DNA from: Ancrocorticia populi | GTDB taxonomy: Bacteria; Actinomycetota; Actinomycetes; Actinomycetales; Actinomycetaceae | Length of the DNA stretch: 64,000 nt | Assembly (NCBI RefSeq): GCF_003123745.1 | Contig: NZ_QETB01000006.1 | Span: 62,001-126,000 of the forward strand | Reading direction: 5' to 3' | In this document: piece by piece, positions 34,834-44,409 of the stretch | Layout of the letters: each line of letters opens with the position of its first letter | Position numbering within the stretch: position 1 is the first letter of the stretch | Translations under genes and position numbers: made by a program | Notes under the pieces: generated by a model | The model's input: the letters and a program-made list of their open reading frames with translations, nothing else | Databases searched by the model: none | Told to the model about the DNA's origin: nothing

Positions 34834-36960
34834 GTGTCTACGAACGAAGCTTATACAGCGCGCCACCTTCAGGTCCTAGAGGGCCTCGAAGCCGTTCGCA
34901 AGCGCCCTGGTATGTATATAGGATCCACGGACTCGCGCGGCCTTATGCATTGTCTTTGGGAGATCATCGACAACTCAGTGGACGAAGCCCTTGAAGGCTA
35001 TGGCAGAAGCATCACCATTCGCCTGTACGCCGATGGATCGGTGGAGGTAGCCGATTCCGGGCGCGGCGTCCCCATTGACGTTGTCCCGGGGGTCGGGCTA
35101 ACTGGTGTTGAGGTGGTTTACACCAAGCTCCACGCCGGTGGGAAGTTCGGCGGTGGCTCATATACATCGTCGGGCGGCCTGCACGGCGTTGGCGCTTCCG
35201 TTGTGAACGCACTGTCTGCACGCATGGACGTTCAGGTGGATCGCGATGGGAAAACCTACCAGATGCAGTTCCATCAGGGGATTCCGGGCCGGTTCGCCAA
35301 CGGGCGCCGGAAGAAGGTGCCGGAGGCCGACTTTTCGCCGTTCACCACTGGCTCAGAGCTGGACGTAGTAGGGAAGGTAGCTCGCAAGAAGACGGGAACC
35401 CGGGTACGCTACTGGGCCGATCCAGAGATCTTCCCGGCAACTGCGCAGTTCTCCTACGATGAGTTGGTTCATCGCGTACGCCAGACGGCGTTCTTGATCC
35501 CCGGTCTCAACATCACAATCTGTGATGAGCGCGGCTTGCCTGACACGCCTGGAGCGGATGGTCCACACGAGGAATCCTTCTGTTTTGAAGGTGGAACCGT
35601 TGACTTCGTGGATCATCTAGCGAAGGATCCCGCCGTCACTGCAACCATGAAACTAGCCGGTGAGGGCACCTTCACGGAGAACGTTCAGGCCTTCGACAAG
35701 AAGTCTGGGCATCTTCGCACCAAGGAAGTGGAGCGCACCTGCACGGTCGATATCGCACTTAGGTGGGGAACGGGATATGAGACCGAGGAAGCGTCCTTCG
35801 TCAACATCATTTCCACGCCCGGGGGCGGCAGCCACTTGAGCGGATTCGAGCTGGGACTGATGAAGGTCATGCGCTCCTTGGTGGAATCTAATGCTAGGCG
35901 TCTGAAGCTCACTGCGAAGGAAGGTAAGATTGAGAAAGACGATGTTCTTGCCGGGCTTACAGCGGTTGTGACCGTCCGCCTGCCTGAGCCTCAGTTTGAA
36001 GGGCAAACCAAGGAAATCTTGGGAACGGCGCCAGTGCGCGGTATTGTTGCTCAAGTTGTGGAGCGCGAACTAACCAACGTGCTCACATCCACTAAGCGCG
36101 ACCAGAAGACTGAAACTCAGCGTCTGCTGGAAAAAGTGATCGCAGAGATGAGGGCGAGAATCTCCGCACGCATGCACAAGGAGATATCGCGACGCAAGAA
36201 TGCCCTCGAATCTTCGAGCTTCCCAGCGAAGCTTGCGGATTGTCGGAGCGAGGAAGTGGCAAAGACCGAACTGTTCATCGTGGAAGGCGATTCGGCGCTT
36301 GGCACTGCGCGTCTGGCGCGCAACAGCGAGTTCCAAGCCCTCCTTCCTATTCGCGGTAAGGTACTCAATGTTCAAAAGGCATCGCCCACAGAAATTCTGA
36401 AGAATGCGGAAGTGGCTTCTATGATCCAGGTGGTGGGTGCCGGTTCTGGCCGCACGTTCGATATTAATGCAGCGCGCTACGGCAAGATCATCATGATGAC
36501 GGATGCCGACGTGGACGGCGCGCACATCCGCACGCTGCTCCTCACGCTCTTCTTCAGATACATGCGGCCAATGGTTGCGGCTGGGCGAGTGTATGCCGCG
36601 GTTCCTCCGCTCCACCGGATCGAAGTAGCCGGAGCGGGGCGGCGCAAGGCCCACTACATCTACACGTATTCCGAGAATCAGCTGCATCAGGAGCTCGCAA
36701 AGCTGGAACGCTCGGGACGCCACTACAAGGAGCCGATACAACGGTACAAAGGGCTTGGAGAGATGGACGCCGACCAATTGGCCGAAACCACCATGGATCC
36801 CAAACACCGCACGTTGCGCCGTATCCGGATGGAAGACGAGGCCGAGCTTCGGTCTGCAGAGAATGTGTTTGAGCTTCTCATGGGGAATGAGGTGGCGCCA
36901 CGCCGCGAGTTCATCGTTGAGGGTGCGGCCCATATTGATGCACAGATGATTGACGCATAG
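34834..36960 (+). CDS. parE: DNA topoisomerase IV subunit B
   Basis: ATPase subunit of a type IIA topoisomerase that decatenates chromosomes. The 708-aa protein has the GHKL ATP-binding motifs (EIIDNSVDEAL, DSGRGVPID, TSSGGLHGVGASVVNALS), the transducer lysine region, and the TOPRIM motifs EGDSALGTARLARNSEFQALLPIRGK and MTDADVDGAHIRTLLLT. I call it parE rather than gyrB because a parC-type subunit lies nearby and no replication-origin genes are present. The cognate parC is on the opposite strand beyond one gene. Confidence 0.92.
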   Translation: MSTNEAYTARHLQVLEGLEAVRKRPGMYIGSTDSRGLMHCLWEIIDNSVDEALEGYGRSITIRLYADGSVEVADSGRGVPIDVVPGVGLTGVEVVYTKLHAGGKFGGGSYTSSGGLHGVGASVVNALSARMDVQVDRDGKTYQMQFHQGIPGRFANGRRKKVPEADFSPFTTGSELDVVGKVARKKTGTRVRYWADPEIFPATAQFSYDELVHRVRQTAFLIPGLNITICDERGLPDTPGADGPHEESFCFEGGTVDFVDHLAKDPAVTATMKLAGEGTFTENVQAFDKKSGHLRTKEVERTCTVDIALRWGTGYETEEASFVNIISTPGGGSHLSGFELGLMKVMRSLVESNARRLKLTAKEGKIEKDDVLAGLTAVVTVRLPEPQFEGQTKEILGTAPVRGIVAQVVERELTNVLTSTKRDQKTETQRLLEKVIAEMRARISARMHKEISRRKNALESSSFPAKLADCRSEEVAKTELFIVEGDSALGTARLARNSEFQALLPIRGKVLNVQKASPTEILKNAEVASMIQVVGAGSGRTFDINAARYGKIIMMTDADVDGAHIRTLLLTLFFRYMRPMVAAGRVYAAVPPLHRIEVAGAGRRKAHYIYTYSENQLHQELAKLERSGRHYKEPIQRYKGLGEMDADQLAETTMDPKHRTLRRIRMEDEAELRSAENVFELLMGNEVAPRREFIVEGAAHIDAQMIDA

Positions 36961-36998
36961 CGCGGTAGACTCTCAATCAGTGACTAACAGGGAGATAT

Positions 36999-38021
36999 AT
37001 GCAGGAGATTCCCTCCGCGCTGACATGGGTGCCAATCGGACCACACCAGTCAAAAGAGATTCTTAGGCTCGTGCGCGATATTGAGGAACATGATGGGACG
37101 CCTTACCGTACCTCTCATGAAGAGATCCTCGATTACTTCGACCCCACCCACTTTTGGCGCGCCACAGCTGCGCGGGATTATTCGGGCAGGCTCATCGCCT
37201 TCGGGTTAACGCGCACCCCGATGGCGCCGGGTAACAATGTTGAAGTTACTCTCTCGGGTGGGGTACACCCAGAATTTCGTGGTGCGGGTGTGGGTAGGCA
37301 GCTGCTGCGCATGCAGGTTGTGACCGCCGAACAACTTGTACAAGCGGAAACCGAATCAGCTATTGCCATCATGCACGTTGATGCGGGCCAAGAGGACGTT
37401 GAAGATCTGTTGGAGCGCGCCGGATTCACCGCAGCAAGCTCTTACGTCCAGATGCGGCGGGCATTGGGCGGCTTCAGCGGTGCCTCAGAGCTTCCCACGT
37501 TCGTGTCAATCGAGCCCTTAACGGCCGACATTCGCGATGAGGTGCGGAAGGCACACAACGATATTTACTTTGAGCAATTTGGGCAGGCACCACTGAGCGG
37601 GGCGCAGTGGGCGCTGGAGCGCCAATACACCCATCTGCCGTGGAGCTTCGTTGCTGTAGACCGACGCGGTGATCGCCCGCGGGTAGCTGGGTACGTCCTA
37701 TCGGGACGCTACGAGCAGGATTGGGAGAGCCGCGGCTGGTCTGAGGGCTACATCCAAGAGGTAGCCGTGGTGAAGGAATGGCGTGGCATGAACATCATGC
37801 GGTCGCTACTGGGGGCCGCGATGGGTGCCTACGAGGATGACGGCATTGAGTTCGCCGGTTTAGACGCAGATGTGGAGATCGATGGGTCAAACGGCACCTC
37901 GGTGATCTTCGAACGCTTCGGATTTGAGAAGACTGGGATTACCACTATCTTCGCCCGTCCCCTCCAGATGCGTGCCAGTAGCCTGCGCAGGGTGTTGCGC
38001 AAAGATCAGCCGACTGAATGA
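36999..38021 (+). CDS. tandem GNAT-domain acetyltransferase
   Basis: A 340-aa protein with two GNAT folds. The first has acetyl-CoA motif [16 protein letters not shown] (about residues 90-105), the second [16 protein letters not shown] (about 255-270). Both acetyl-CoA loops appear intact, though the second is less canonical. Mycothiol synthase is the best-known tandem GNAT in actinobacteria, but this protein does not obviously match it, so the substrate is left open. GGGAG precedes ATG 36999. The end overlaps parC by 16 bp. Confidence 0.82.
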   Translation: MQEIPSALTWVPIGPHQSKEILRLVRDIEEHDGTPYRTSHEEILDYFDPTHFWRATAARDYSGRLIAFGLTRTPMAPGNNVEVTLSGGVHPEFRGAGVGRQLLRMQVVTAEQLVQAETESAIAIMHVDAGQEDVEDLLERAGFTAASSYVQMRRALGGFSGASELPTFVSIEPLTADIRDEVRKAHNDIYFEQFGQAPLSGAQWALERQYTHLPWSFVAVDRRGDRPRVAGYVLSGRYEQDWESRGWSEGYIQEVAVVKEWRGMNIMRSLLGAAMGAYEDDGIEFAGLDADVEIDGSNGTSVIFERFGFEKTGITTIFARPLQMRASSLRRVLRKDQPTE

Positions 38022-40429
38022 ACGATCGCCGTCATACCCGATCCCGAGGCGTCCCGGCGCTCGTCAATATCTGGTAGATCTACCGGCTTCCCGTTTGAGT
38101 CCATCGCGCGAAGAGGCTGTTGGCCAACGTAGGCTAGCTGGAGGCAATCCTCGCCACGAACAAACCTTTGTGCGCGAACTCCACCGGTGCCGCGACCTTT
38201 GGCTGGGAAACGGTCCAGAGGCGTTACCTTCGCGGATCCGGCCACCGTACCTGGCAGAGCAGAGGTACTCCCACTAATCGTTACAACCATGGATCCGGCT
38301 AGATCGTCGCCGGGCACAACGCCTAGGTTGAGGACGCGCGCAGCATCGCCCAGCCTGATACCCGCGATACCTTGGCCGGTGCGCCCTTGCGGACGAACGG
38401 CTTCGGCAGAGAAGCGGAGCAACTGGGCATCGCTGGTCACCAGCACTATCGTGTCTGAATCCTTGCATGGCCGGGCGCCTATCAGGCTATCGCCGGGTGC
38501 AAGCGTGATGACTTCGAACGATTCGCGGTTTGGGTAGGTCTGAGGCGTGGATAACCTCTTCACCCTGCCCTTAGCAGTGGCCAACGCAATCGGGGATTCA
38601 TCCGCCAAGCTCACTATGGTTAGCGGTACTTCGCCGTTGCCGAGCGTGAGCAGGTCTTTCAAGCGGGCACCGCCGCGCAGGGACGGAGCAGAGTTAGTGG
38701 GCGGAAGGGCCGGGGCCAGAAGTGTATCAAGGCGGTGGAGATTCCCGAGATTGGTCACCACCCCGATCTGCCCACGCACTGTGGCCGGAACAGCGGCGGT
38801 TAGGCCGTCGTGTGCTGCCCGATCGCCCGTACTGACAGGGGTATCGGCGATGCGTGCAATTAACCCGGTTGTGGAGAGAAGCACCCAGCAGGGATCGTCA
38901 GCTAATTCGAGCGGCATTGCGCCTTTACCGGCTTGTTCAGTACCGTCGGATTCCATGAGGACCGTTCGGCGCGGTGTCCCGTATGATTCTGCGACTTCCT
39001 CCAACTCTGTGGAGACTACTCGGTGCAGCTCTTCTTCCGAGCCTAGAATCTTCTGGAGCTCGGCGATCTGATCGAGGAGCTCCTGGCGGCGCTTCTCTAA
39101 TTCGATCTGGGAGTACTTGGTGAGGCGGCGAAGCCTCAGCTCTAGGATGTAATCGGCTTGAGCTTCGCTCAGGTCAAAGACCTGTTGCAGCCTGCTCCGT
39201 GCGGCGGCCGTATCATCTGAGGATCGGATAACCGCGATCACCTCATCGATGTTAAGGACGGCAATGAGGAGGCCATCAACGAGATGGAGGTCCTTCGTTG
39301 CCTTATCCAGCCTGAACTGCGACCGGCGCCTCACCACGTTGATGCGGTGGTCAAGAAAGACTTGCAGCAGATCCTTGAGTCCGAGGGTGCGCGGCTGACC
39401 GTCTACGAGTGCTACGTTATTGATGCCAAAAGAGTCCTCCAACGGCGTGAACCGGTAGAGCTGGGCCAGCACTGCCTCAGGATTGAAACCGTTCTTAAGT
39501 TCCACTACTAGGCGCATCCCGTTGTGGCGGTCCGTGAGATTGTGGACACCGCTAACGCCAGAGATTTTCTTTGAAGTAATGGCGTCCTTGAGCTTTTCTA
39601 TGACTTTCTCAGGTCCAACAAGGTAGGGGAGTTCCGTGAAGACGATGCCTTTTTTTCTTGCCGTTACGTTTTCTATGCGCGCAGTTGCCCGGGTTTTGAA
39701 GATACCGCGACCGGTCTCGTATGCCTGACGGATGGGGTCCAGTCCCACAATCTTGCCGCCTTCTGGAAGGTCCGGGCCGGGGATGAATCGCATCAGATCA
39801 TCCAAGCCTGTCTCGGGGTGCTTCAGAAGGTGTTGGGCTCCAGCCACCACCTCTACAAGGTTATGTGGCGGCATATTGGTTGCCATTCCCACCGCGATAC
39901 CCGAGGCGCCGTTAACTAACAGATTGGGGATCGCCGCTGGCAGGACCGAAGGTTGAGTCAGCGTGTTGTCATAGTTGGGCACCATGTCAACAACGTCTTC
40001 GTCGAGCGAGGTAGTCATCGCCAGCGCGGACGGCGCCATCCGAACCTCGGTGTATCGCGCGGCCGCCGGCCCATCGTCGAGCGACCCGAAGTTTCCGTGG
40101 CCGTCCACCAGAGGCAGCCTCATGGTGAAATCCTGAGCCATGCGGACTGTAGCGTCATAAATTGCCACATCGCCGTGAGGATGCAGCTTACCCATGACAT
40201 CGCCCACCACACGTGAAGACTTCACGTGGCCTTTATCAGGGCGTAAACCCATCTGATCCATCTGATAGAGGATGCGGCGCTGTACCGGCTTGAGGCCATC
40301 GCGGGCATCGGGAAGCGCGCGGGAGTAAATTACCGAATAGGAGTACTCCAAAAAAGAAGTGCGCATCTCTGTTGAGACGTCGATGTCTACAATCTTCTCT
40401 TCAATCTCATCGGCAGCAGAATGACGCAT
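38006..40429 (-). CDS. parC: DNA topoisomerase IV subunit A
   Basis: Breakage-reunion subunit paired with parE. The 807-aa protein has the winged-helix/tower core with catalytic Y126 (AAARYTEVR) preceded by R125, and the quinolone-resistance region [18 protein letters not shown]. The position matching E. coli ParC Ser80 is V88, while the acidic residue of the following helix is D92. The C-terminal beta-pinwheel has six-blade repeats ([24 protein letters not shown]). ATG 40429 is preferred; TTG 40465 would add 12 residues. Confidence 0.92.
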   Translation of the reverse strand: MRHSAADEIEEKIVDIDVSTEMRTSFLEYSYSVIYSRALPDARDGLKPVQRRILYQMDQMGLRPDKGHVKSSRVVGDVMGKLHPHGDVAIYDATVRMAQDFTMRLPLVDGHGNFGSLDDGPAAARYTEVRMAPSALAMTTSLDEDVVDMVPNYDNTLTQPSVLPAAIPNLLVNGASGIAVGMATNMPPHNLVEVVAGAQHLLKHPETGLDDLMRFIPGPDLPEGGKIVGLDPIRQAYETGRGIFKTRATARIENVTARKKGIVFTELPYLVGPEKVIEKLKDAITSKKISGVSGVHNLTDRHNGMRLVVELKNGFNPEAVLAQLYRFTPLEDSFGINNVALVDGQPRTLGLKDLLQVFLDHRINVVRRRSQFRLDKATKDLHLVDGLLIAVLNIDEVIAVIRSSDDTAAARSRLQQVFDLSEAQADYILELRLRRLTKYSQIELEKRRQELLDQIAELQKILGSEEELHRVVSTELEEVAESYGTPRRTVLMESDGTEQAGKGAMPLELADDPCWVLLSTTGLIARIADTPVSTGDRAAHDGLTAAVPATVRGQIGVVTNLGNLHRLDTLLAPALPPTNSAPSLRGGARLKDLLTLGNGEVPLTIVSLADESPIALATAKGRVKRLSTPQTYPNRESFEVITLAPGDSLIGARPCKDSDTIVLVTSDAQLLRFSAEAVRPQGRTGQGIAGIRLGDAARVLNLGVVPGDDLAGSMVVTISGSTSALPGTVAGSAKVTPLDRFPAKGRGTGGVRAQRFVRGEDCLQLAYVGQQPLRAMDSNGKPVDLPDIDERRDASGSGMTAIVHSVG

Positions 40430-40538
40430 GCACTCAAGTATTCCGGGCCGACGGTTCTCCGCCAAGTTCTACGAGGACGTGTTCAGTGAGATTGATGACG
40501 AAGATGCGCCAGACTAGCCGAAGTGAGAGAATCGGGCG

Positions 40539-41105
40539 GTGTCTGTTGATCAAAAGCCCGCCCTGCTGAGTGAACTGGCGTCCATCGTGGCCGTCGATTC
40601 ACCTATACTCGGTGACCTCATGGACTGCCTTCAAGGGATCTCACAGATTCGCGCCTATTTCGTGCGGCCAGAGACAGTGTTCGATCAGGACTCTGTCTAC
40701 AACTCGGTTGGCGTGTTCGTCCTCACCACGAATCAGCTCATCATTCTGGTCTCCGATGTTTCCTACGAGTTCAGCCCTGAGGGAGAGTTCATCACCACCA
40801 CTCAGTTCGTGGATCTTCGTGAGATCCGGGACTTTCAGGTGATTCGGCGCCGTATCGCCGATGGCAACTCCGCTGGCGCACTCAGCTCGGTTCAGATGCG
40901 ACTGCGCTGGGGAGCGTCCTGGCAGCAGGATATTCGCCCGGCCACTTGCGACAATCCGCAGTGCTCGGCGGATCACGGATATATGGGGATGATGAGCGGC
41001 GACGACGCGGAGGTACTGCTCGATTCCTCACTGGAGGAGACTACTTTCCGCAAGGGGCTGAGCTTTATCGCCGATCTCCAACGGGCACTGGCGGACCACG
41101 CATGA
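40539..41105 (+). CDS. DUF5998 family protein
   Basis: A 188-aa soluble protein of the actinobacterial DUF5998 family, with mostly beta structure in the first 130 residues (FVLTTNQLIILVSDVSYEF, TTQFVDLREIRDFQVIRRR) resembling a PH-like fold, and a possible CDNPQCSADHGY metal site. Its GTG start is at 40539. The stop overlaps the next gene by ATGA, and that gene overlaps tdk, so this is a three-gene operon. Function unknown. Confidence 0.8.
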   Translation: MSVDQKPALLSELASIVAVDSPILGDLMDCLQGISQIRAYFVRPETVFDQDSVYNSVGVFVLTTNQLIILVSDVSYEFSPEGEFITTTQFVDLREIRDFQVIRRRIADGNSAGALSSVQMRLRWGASWQQDIRPATCDNPQCSADHGYMGMMSGDDAEVLLDSSLEETTFRKGLSFIADLQRALADHA

Positions 41106-42223
41106 GCCGCTGGGTGGTCCCGACGGGCCGTTCAGTACGCATTAGCCTTTCAGCCGGACTAGACGCCGTTGGCTTTCACACGGTGGGCTCACGGGAGGAT
41201 CGGGCACTGCTTGGCCTGCCGGAGGCGGACCACGTGTGCTTTGTTCTGGTGGACGGGCTTGGATATCACAACCTAGATTCGAGAAGCGGGCACGCCCGAA
41301 CGCTCCGCGCTTGGGAAAGCCTCGAACCGATGACTACCGTTGCGCCAAGCACCACCGCAGCAGCTATCACGGCGTTGGGCACTGGACGCCAACCCGGCGA
41401 AACGGCCATGACCAGCTATGCGCTGCGGTCTCCGGCCACGGGAAAGAACTTTTCGCTCATCAAGTGGGAGGGCAGTGGCCTAGATCCTCTGATGTGGCAA
41501 ACCTGCCCCACGCTCTTTGAGGAGCTTCTGGCGGAACAAGCTGAGAGTTGCGTCCTGATCCAACCGCGCGAGTTTATCGCCTCAGGACTAACTCAGTGCG
41601 CACTGCGTGGGGCGCGAGCCATTCCCGCTAACACAACTAACGATCGCATAGATGCAGCAGCTAGCGCGCTACGTCGTGGAGCTAAGGCCGCCTACCTCTA
41701 CTGGGGCGAACTGGACCATACGGGCCATTCAAAGGGCTGGATGTCGGAAGACTGGGTGGAAGACCTTGAAGAGCTAGACGCCGCGATGGCGGAGCTGGCC
41801 AGCAGAGTTCCGCGAGGCACGCTCATCATCCTGACTGCGGACCACGGGATGATCGACGTGACGCGCCGATTCGACGTTGCGGAGGAACCGCAACTGGCCT
41901 GCGAGGTGGAACTTGTGTCCGGGGAGGAGCGCGCTGCCCACCTGTATACAGATCACGCAACCGCCGTAGCCGAGCGCTGGCAGGAGTTCTTTGGCGCGGA
42001 TGCACTGATCTACACGAAGGCAGAAATAGCTACGAACGGCCTGATGGGGCCGTTGGCGGACCGCACCAAAGAAACAATGGGGGATGTGCTCGTTTTCATG
42101 GGAGGCACAGATGCGGTGATCGATTCGCGCCAGCGTAGACCCAACCAATCCTTTATGGTGGGTGTGCACGGCTCGCTCACCGAGCAAGAGATGCGAGTTC
42201 CTCTGTTGATTGAGGTGGCGTAA
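41102..42223 (+). CDS. alkaline phosphatase superfamily nucleotide pyrophosphatase/phosphodiesterase
   Basis: A 373-aa two-metal hydrolase. Metal and catalytic positions are visible: Asp in VLVDGLGYHN, nucleophile Thr in VAPSTTAAAITALGTG, the GELDHTGHSKG motif with Asp and two His, and TADHGMID with Asp-His. This is the type I phosphodiesterase/nucleotide pyrophosphatase pattern. No signal peptide is seen, so it acts in the cytosol; the substrate is unknown. ATG 41102 overlaps the previous stop. Linkage to tdk hints at nucleotide turnover. Confidence 0.87.
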   Translation: MSRWVVPTGRSVRISLSAGLDAVGFHTVGSREDRALLGLPEADHVCFVLVDGLGYHNLDSRSGHARTLRAWESLEPMTTVAPSTTAAAITALGTGRQPGETAMTSYALRSPATGKNFSLIKWEGSGLDPLMWQTCPTLFEELLAEQAESCVLIQPREFIASGLTQCALRGARAIPANTTNDRIDAAASALRRGAKAAYLYWGELDHTGHSKGWMSEDWVEDLEELDAAMAELASRVPRGTLIILTADHGMIDVTRRFDVAEEPQLACEVELVSGEERAAHLYTDHATAVAERWQEFFGADALIYTKAEIATNGLMGPLADRTKETMGDVLVFMGGTDAVIDSRQRRPNQSFMVGVHGSLTEQEMRVPLLIEVA

Positions 42224-42873
42224 TGGCAGAACTGGTCTTTTACTCGGGCACAATGAACTGCGGCAAGTCCACGCTCGCACTCCAAACCGCCTACAACTAT
42301 GAGCAGCTCGGCCAACGCGGCATGATCTTCACGCGTGAAGACAGAGCGGGATCTGGAAAGCTCTCTTCTCGAATCGGCTTGGAATCGGATGCCTTCGAGG
42401 TTAATACTTCGACAGATTTCTGGCGAGTGGTCGCGGACGAACGAACCAGGGGCCGCCGCGTGGACGTCCTCATCTGCGACGAAGTCCAGTTCTATACGGA
42501 GCCTCAGGTGGAGCAACTTGCCCGAATAGTCGACGAAATTGGTATTGACGTGTATGCATTTGGGATCACGTCAGATTTCCGCACGAAGCTCTTTCCCGGT
42601 TCGGCCCGCATGATTGAGCTGGCCGATCAGGTTGAGGTGCTTCAGGTGAAGGCCCTGTGCTGGTGCGGGAAGAGGGCAACCCACAACGCCCGTACCATCG
42701 ATGGAGTTATGGTGACGGAAGGCGAACAAGTGGTTGTTGGGGATGTCAATTCGGGCACGGTTGGTTACGAAGTACTGTGCCGATCTCACCATATGAAGCA
42801 CATGACCGCGGCAACTGCCAAGGCAACCATGGGTGAGGATCCGCTCCCGAACGCGTGGAGTGCGGAAGCTTAG
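42223..42873 (+). CDS. tdk: thymidine kinase
   Basis: Type II thymidine kinase of the salvage pathway, 216 aa. It has the P-loop GTMNCGKST (residues 9-17), CDEVQFY with the catalytic glutamate, and a zinc site from LCWCGKRATHNAR and CRSHHM. A lasso-region segment, VGYEVLCR, precedes the latter. ATG 42223 overlaps the previous stop by 1 bp. It converges on sepH with a 4-bp overlap. A long tail after CRSHH is short here, as in actinobacterial homologues. Confidence 0.95.
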   Translation: MAELVFYSGTMNCGKSTLALQTAYNYEQLGQRGMIFTREDRAGSGKLSSRIGLESDAFEVNTSTDFWRVVADERTRGRRVDVLICDEVQFYTEPQVEQLARIVDEIGIDVYAFGITSDFRTKLFPGSARMIELADQVEVLQVKALCWCGKRATHNARTIDGVMVTEGEQVVVGDVNSGTVGYEVLCRSHHMKHMTAATAKATMGEDPLPNAWSAEA

Positions 42874-43817
42874 TCTTTCTTCCCGAACACGATCTCATCC
42901 CACGAAGGCATTTCGGGGCGCGAGCTGCGGCGCTTCTTAGCATCAGAACGCGTTCCGGCCGGATGATGCGCTCGATCCTCTTCTTCGGGATCGAACAGAT
43001 CATCACTCAACGGCTCAGCTACTGAGAGTGCGCGATTGTGCTTGCTATCTGGAGTGGCTGCCGATTCGGGCGGCAGAACGTGAGGTGAGGTGGCGTCAGA
43101 ATAGGTGGGGTCTCCCTCGGGGTGAGAACCGGATACCTCGGGCTCTTCCACGTCTTCAAGCTCATCGAAGGTGGGCATTGGGCGCGAGTGACCTCGCTGA
43201 GAATCCAGAGTGGCCAGAACGTCATCTATGCGGGGATTGGCAGGTTCTTCTGGCGGTTGCTCGATCTGCTTCTCTGAGAGTGCCTGAGCGTCCGCGTTAC
43301 GCGCTTCGAGGCTCTTGCGGTCAAGGTCAACGCGCCAGCGGGCCGTGTGCTCTTCACCGTTCTCCGTGAAGGTGGCACAGAGCACCCAAGGATTATGCGA
43401 CTTTCGCGTTGCATCCCATGAAATGCCATCGGACGGCACGCCGCGGGCAACCAAACGAGAGGTGATCAGTTCTTCAACCGTAAGCGAACCTTCTTCCCGG
43501 CCCAGAACCATTGCGGTGGCAAGCCGGACAAGGTGCTCGCGTTCAGCCTGAATCGGATAGGCAAGCACAGAGACGCGCGCGGCAGGTAGTGAGGAGACTT
43601 CACACACCTGCTCAACGCTCATGCCTTCACGGATCATCGCCTGAATCTCCCTAGGAGAAACACTCCGAGTTATCTCAGGCGAGGTGGGGCGAACATCCCT
43701 ACGCAGCGATGCTCGCAGCGCATCGGTAATTGGCAACGAGTAGCGATTACCCTCTCCATCATTGAGTGTTAAGTGTTCCCCGTCTGCTTGGAGCCCGAGT
43801 AATTCGAGTGTGATCAT
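42870..43817 (-). CDS. sepH: septation protein SepH
   Basis: Actinobacterial cell-division protein that promotes FtsZ assembly. The 315-aa protein has the N-terminal DUF3071 domain (residues 1-165) with a helix-turn-helix-like stretch (SPREIQAMIREGMSVEQVCEVSSLPAARV), a long acidic disordered linker, and the conserved C-terminal SRPEMPSWDEIVFG peptide. The start ATG 43817 has GGGAG upstream. It is divergent from the DUF4193 gene. Confidence 0.92.
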   Translation of the reverse strand: MITLELLGLQADGEHLTLNDGEGNRYSLPITDALRASLRRDVRPTSPEITRSVSPREIQAMIREGMSVEQVCEVSSLPAARVSVLAYPIQAEREHLVRLATAMVLGREEGSLTVEELITSRLVARGVPSDGISWDATRKSHNPWVLCATFTENGEEHTARWRVDLDRKSLEARNADAQALSEKQIEQPPEEPANPRIDDVLATLDSQRGHSRPMPTFDELEDVEEPEVSGSHPEGDPTYSDATSPHVLPPESAATPDSKHNRALSVAEPLSDDLFDPEEEDRAHHPAGTRSDAKKRRSSRPEMPSWDEIVFGKKD

Positions 43818-43954
43818 GACTCCCTTTCCTCCCGCTTGTGTATCAAGCGTGCCACGGCACCATCGCCGATGGCGTCAATAGGCCTCGGTGTGTTCCTCAC
43901 GCACGCGTTGAGCTTTTAGATGTATTCCGGGTAGGCAAACAGCTGAATGTCTGG

Positions 43955-43960
43955 TACATT
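43955..43960 (+). promoter_or_regulatory. candidate sigma-70 -10 element for the DUF4193 gene
   Basis: TACATT with a weak TAGGCA -35 17 bp upstream (43932-43937) could start a leader of about 120 nt. Confidence 0.35.
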
Positions 43961-43985
43961 GTGGGCGCACTCGCGCGACGCGTGT

Positions 43986-44011
43986 GGGAACAAAATCGCA
44001 CTTCTTGCGTT
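43986..44011 (+). promoter_or_regulatory. SigR/SigH-like promoter upstream of the DUF4193 gene
   Basis: GGGAAC (43986-43991), a 17-nt spacer, then GTT (44009-44011) fits the thiol-stress ECF sigma pattern. The sequence TGGGAACAAAATCG around it is 13/14 identical to the one upstream of rpoD. Confidence 0.5.
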
Positions 44012-44030
44012 CTGTTTGGCAGAGCGCAAG
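44004..44030 (+). repeat. inverted repeat in the DUF4193 upstream region
   Basis: Arms 44004-44014 and 44020-44030 pair over 11 bp with one wobble around a 5-nt loop. It overlaps the GTT of the candidate ECF promoter. Confidence 0.55.
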
Positions 44031-44090
44031 AGATTGGTCCTCTTGCCGCTTGGACCATTGGGAGAAATAAAGACTGGAGCGTGAGCTACC

Positions 44091-44390
44091 GTGGCTACCG
44101 ATTATGATGCACCTCGCAAGCAGGATGAGGAGCTGAAGGAGGATTCCCTCGAACAGCTCAAGGCCAGCCGCTCCGAGCAGCAGTCTGGATCAGTGGATGA
44201 GGACGAAGTTGAAGCCGCTGAGGGGTTTGAGCTCCCCGGTGCCGACCTTTCGAACATTGAGCTTTCCGTAAACGTGATTCCGGCACAGGATGATGAGTTC
44301 ACGTGCTCGCAGTGTTTCTTGGTCCACCACCGCTCGCAGCTCGCGTACGAAGAGAATGGACTTCTGGTTTGCGCGGAGTGCGCAGCCTAA
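44091..44390 (+). CDS. DUF4193 family zinc-ribbon protein
   Basis: A 99-aa actinobacterial protein (Rv2699c-like). An acidic N-terminal half is followed by a rubredoxin-like site with CSQC and CAEC pairs that probably binds zinc. GTG 44091 starts it. It leads the cluster DUF4193, DUF3710, OB-fold, DUF3159, which has the same order in mycobacteria except that dut is absent here. The upstream SigR/SigH-like motif suggests thiol-stress control. Confidence 0.88.
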   Translation: MATDYDAPRKQDEELKEDSLEQLKASRSEQQSGSVDEDEVEAAEGFELPGADLSNIELSVNVIPAQDDEFTCSQCFLVHHRSQLAYEENGLLVCAECAA

Positions 44391-44409
44391 CTAGTTAGAT
44401 GGAGTAGTT

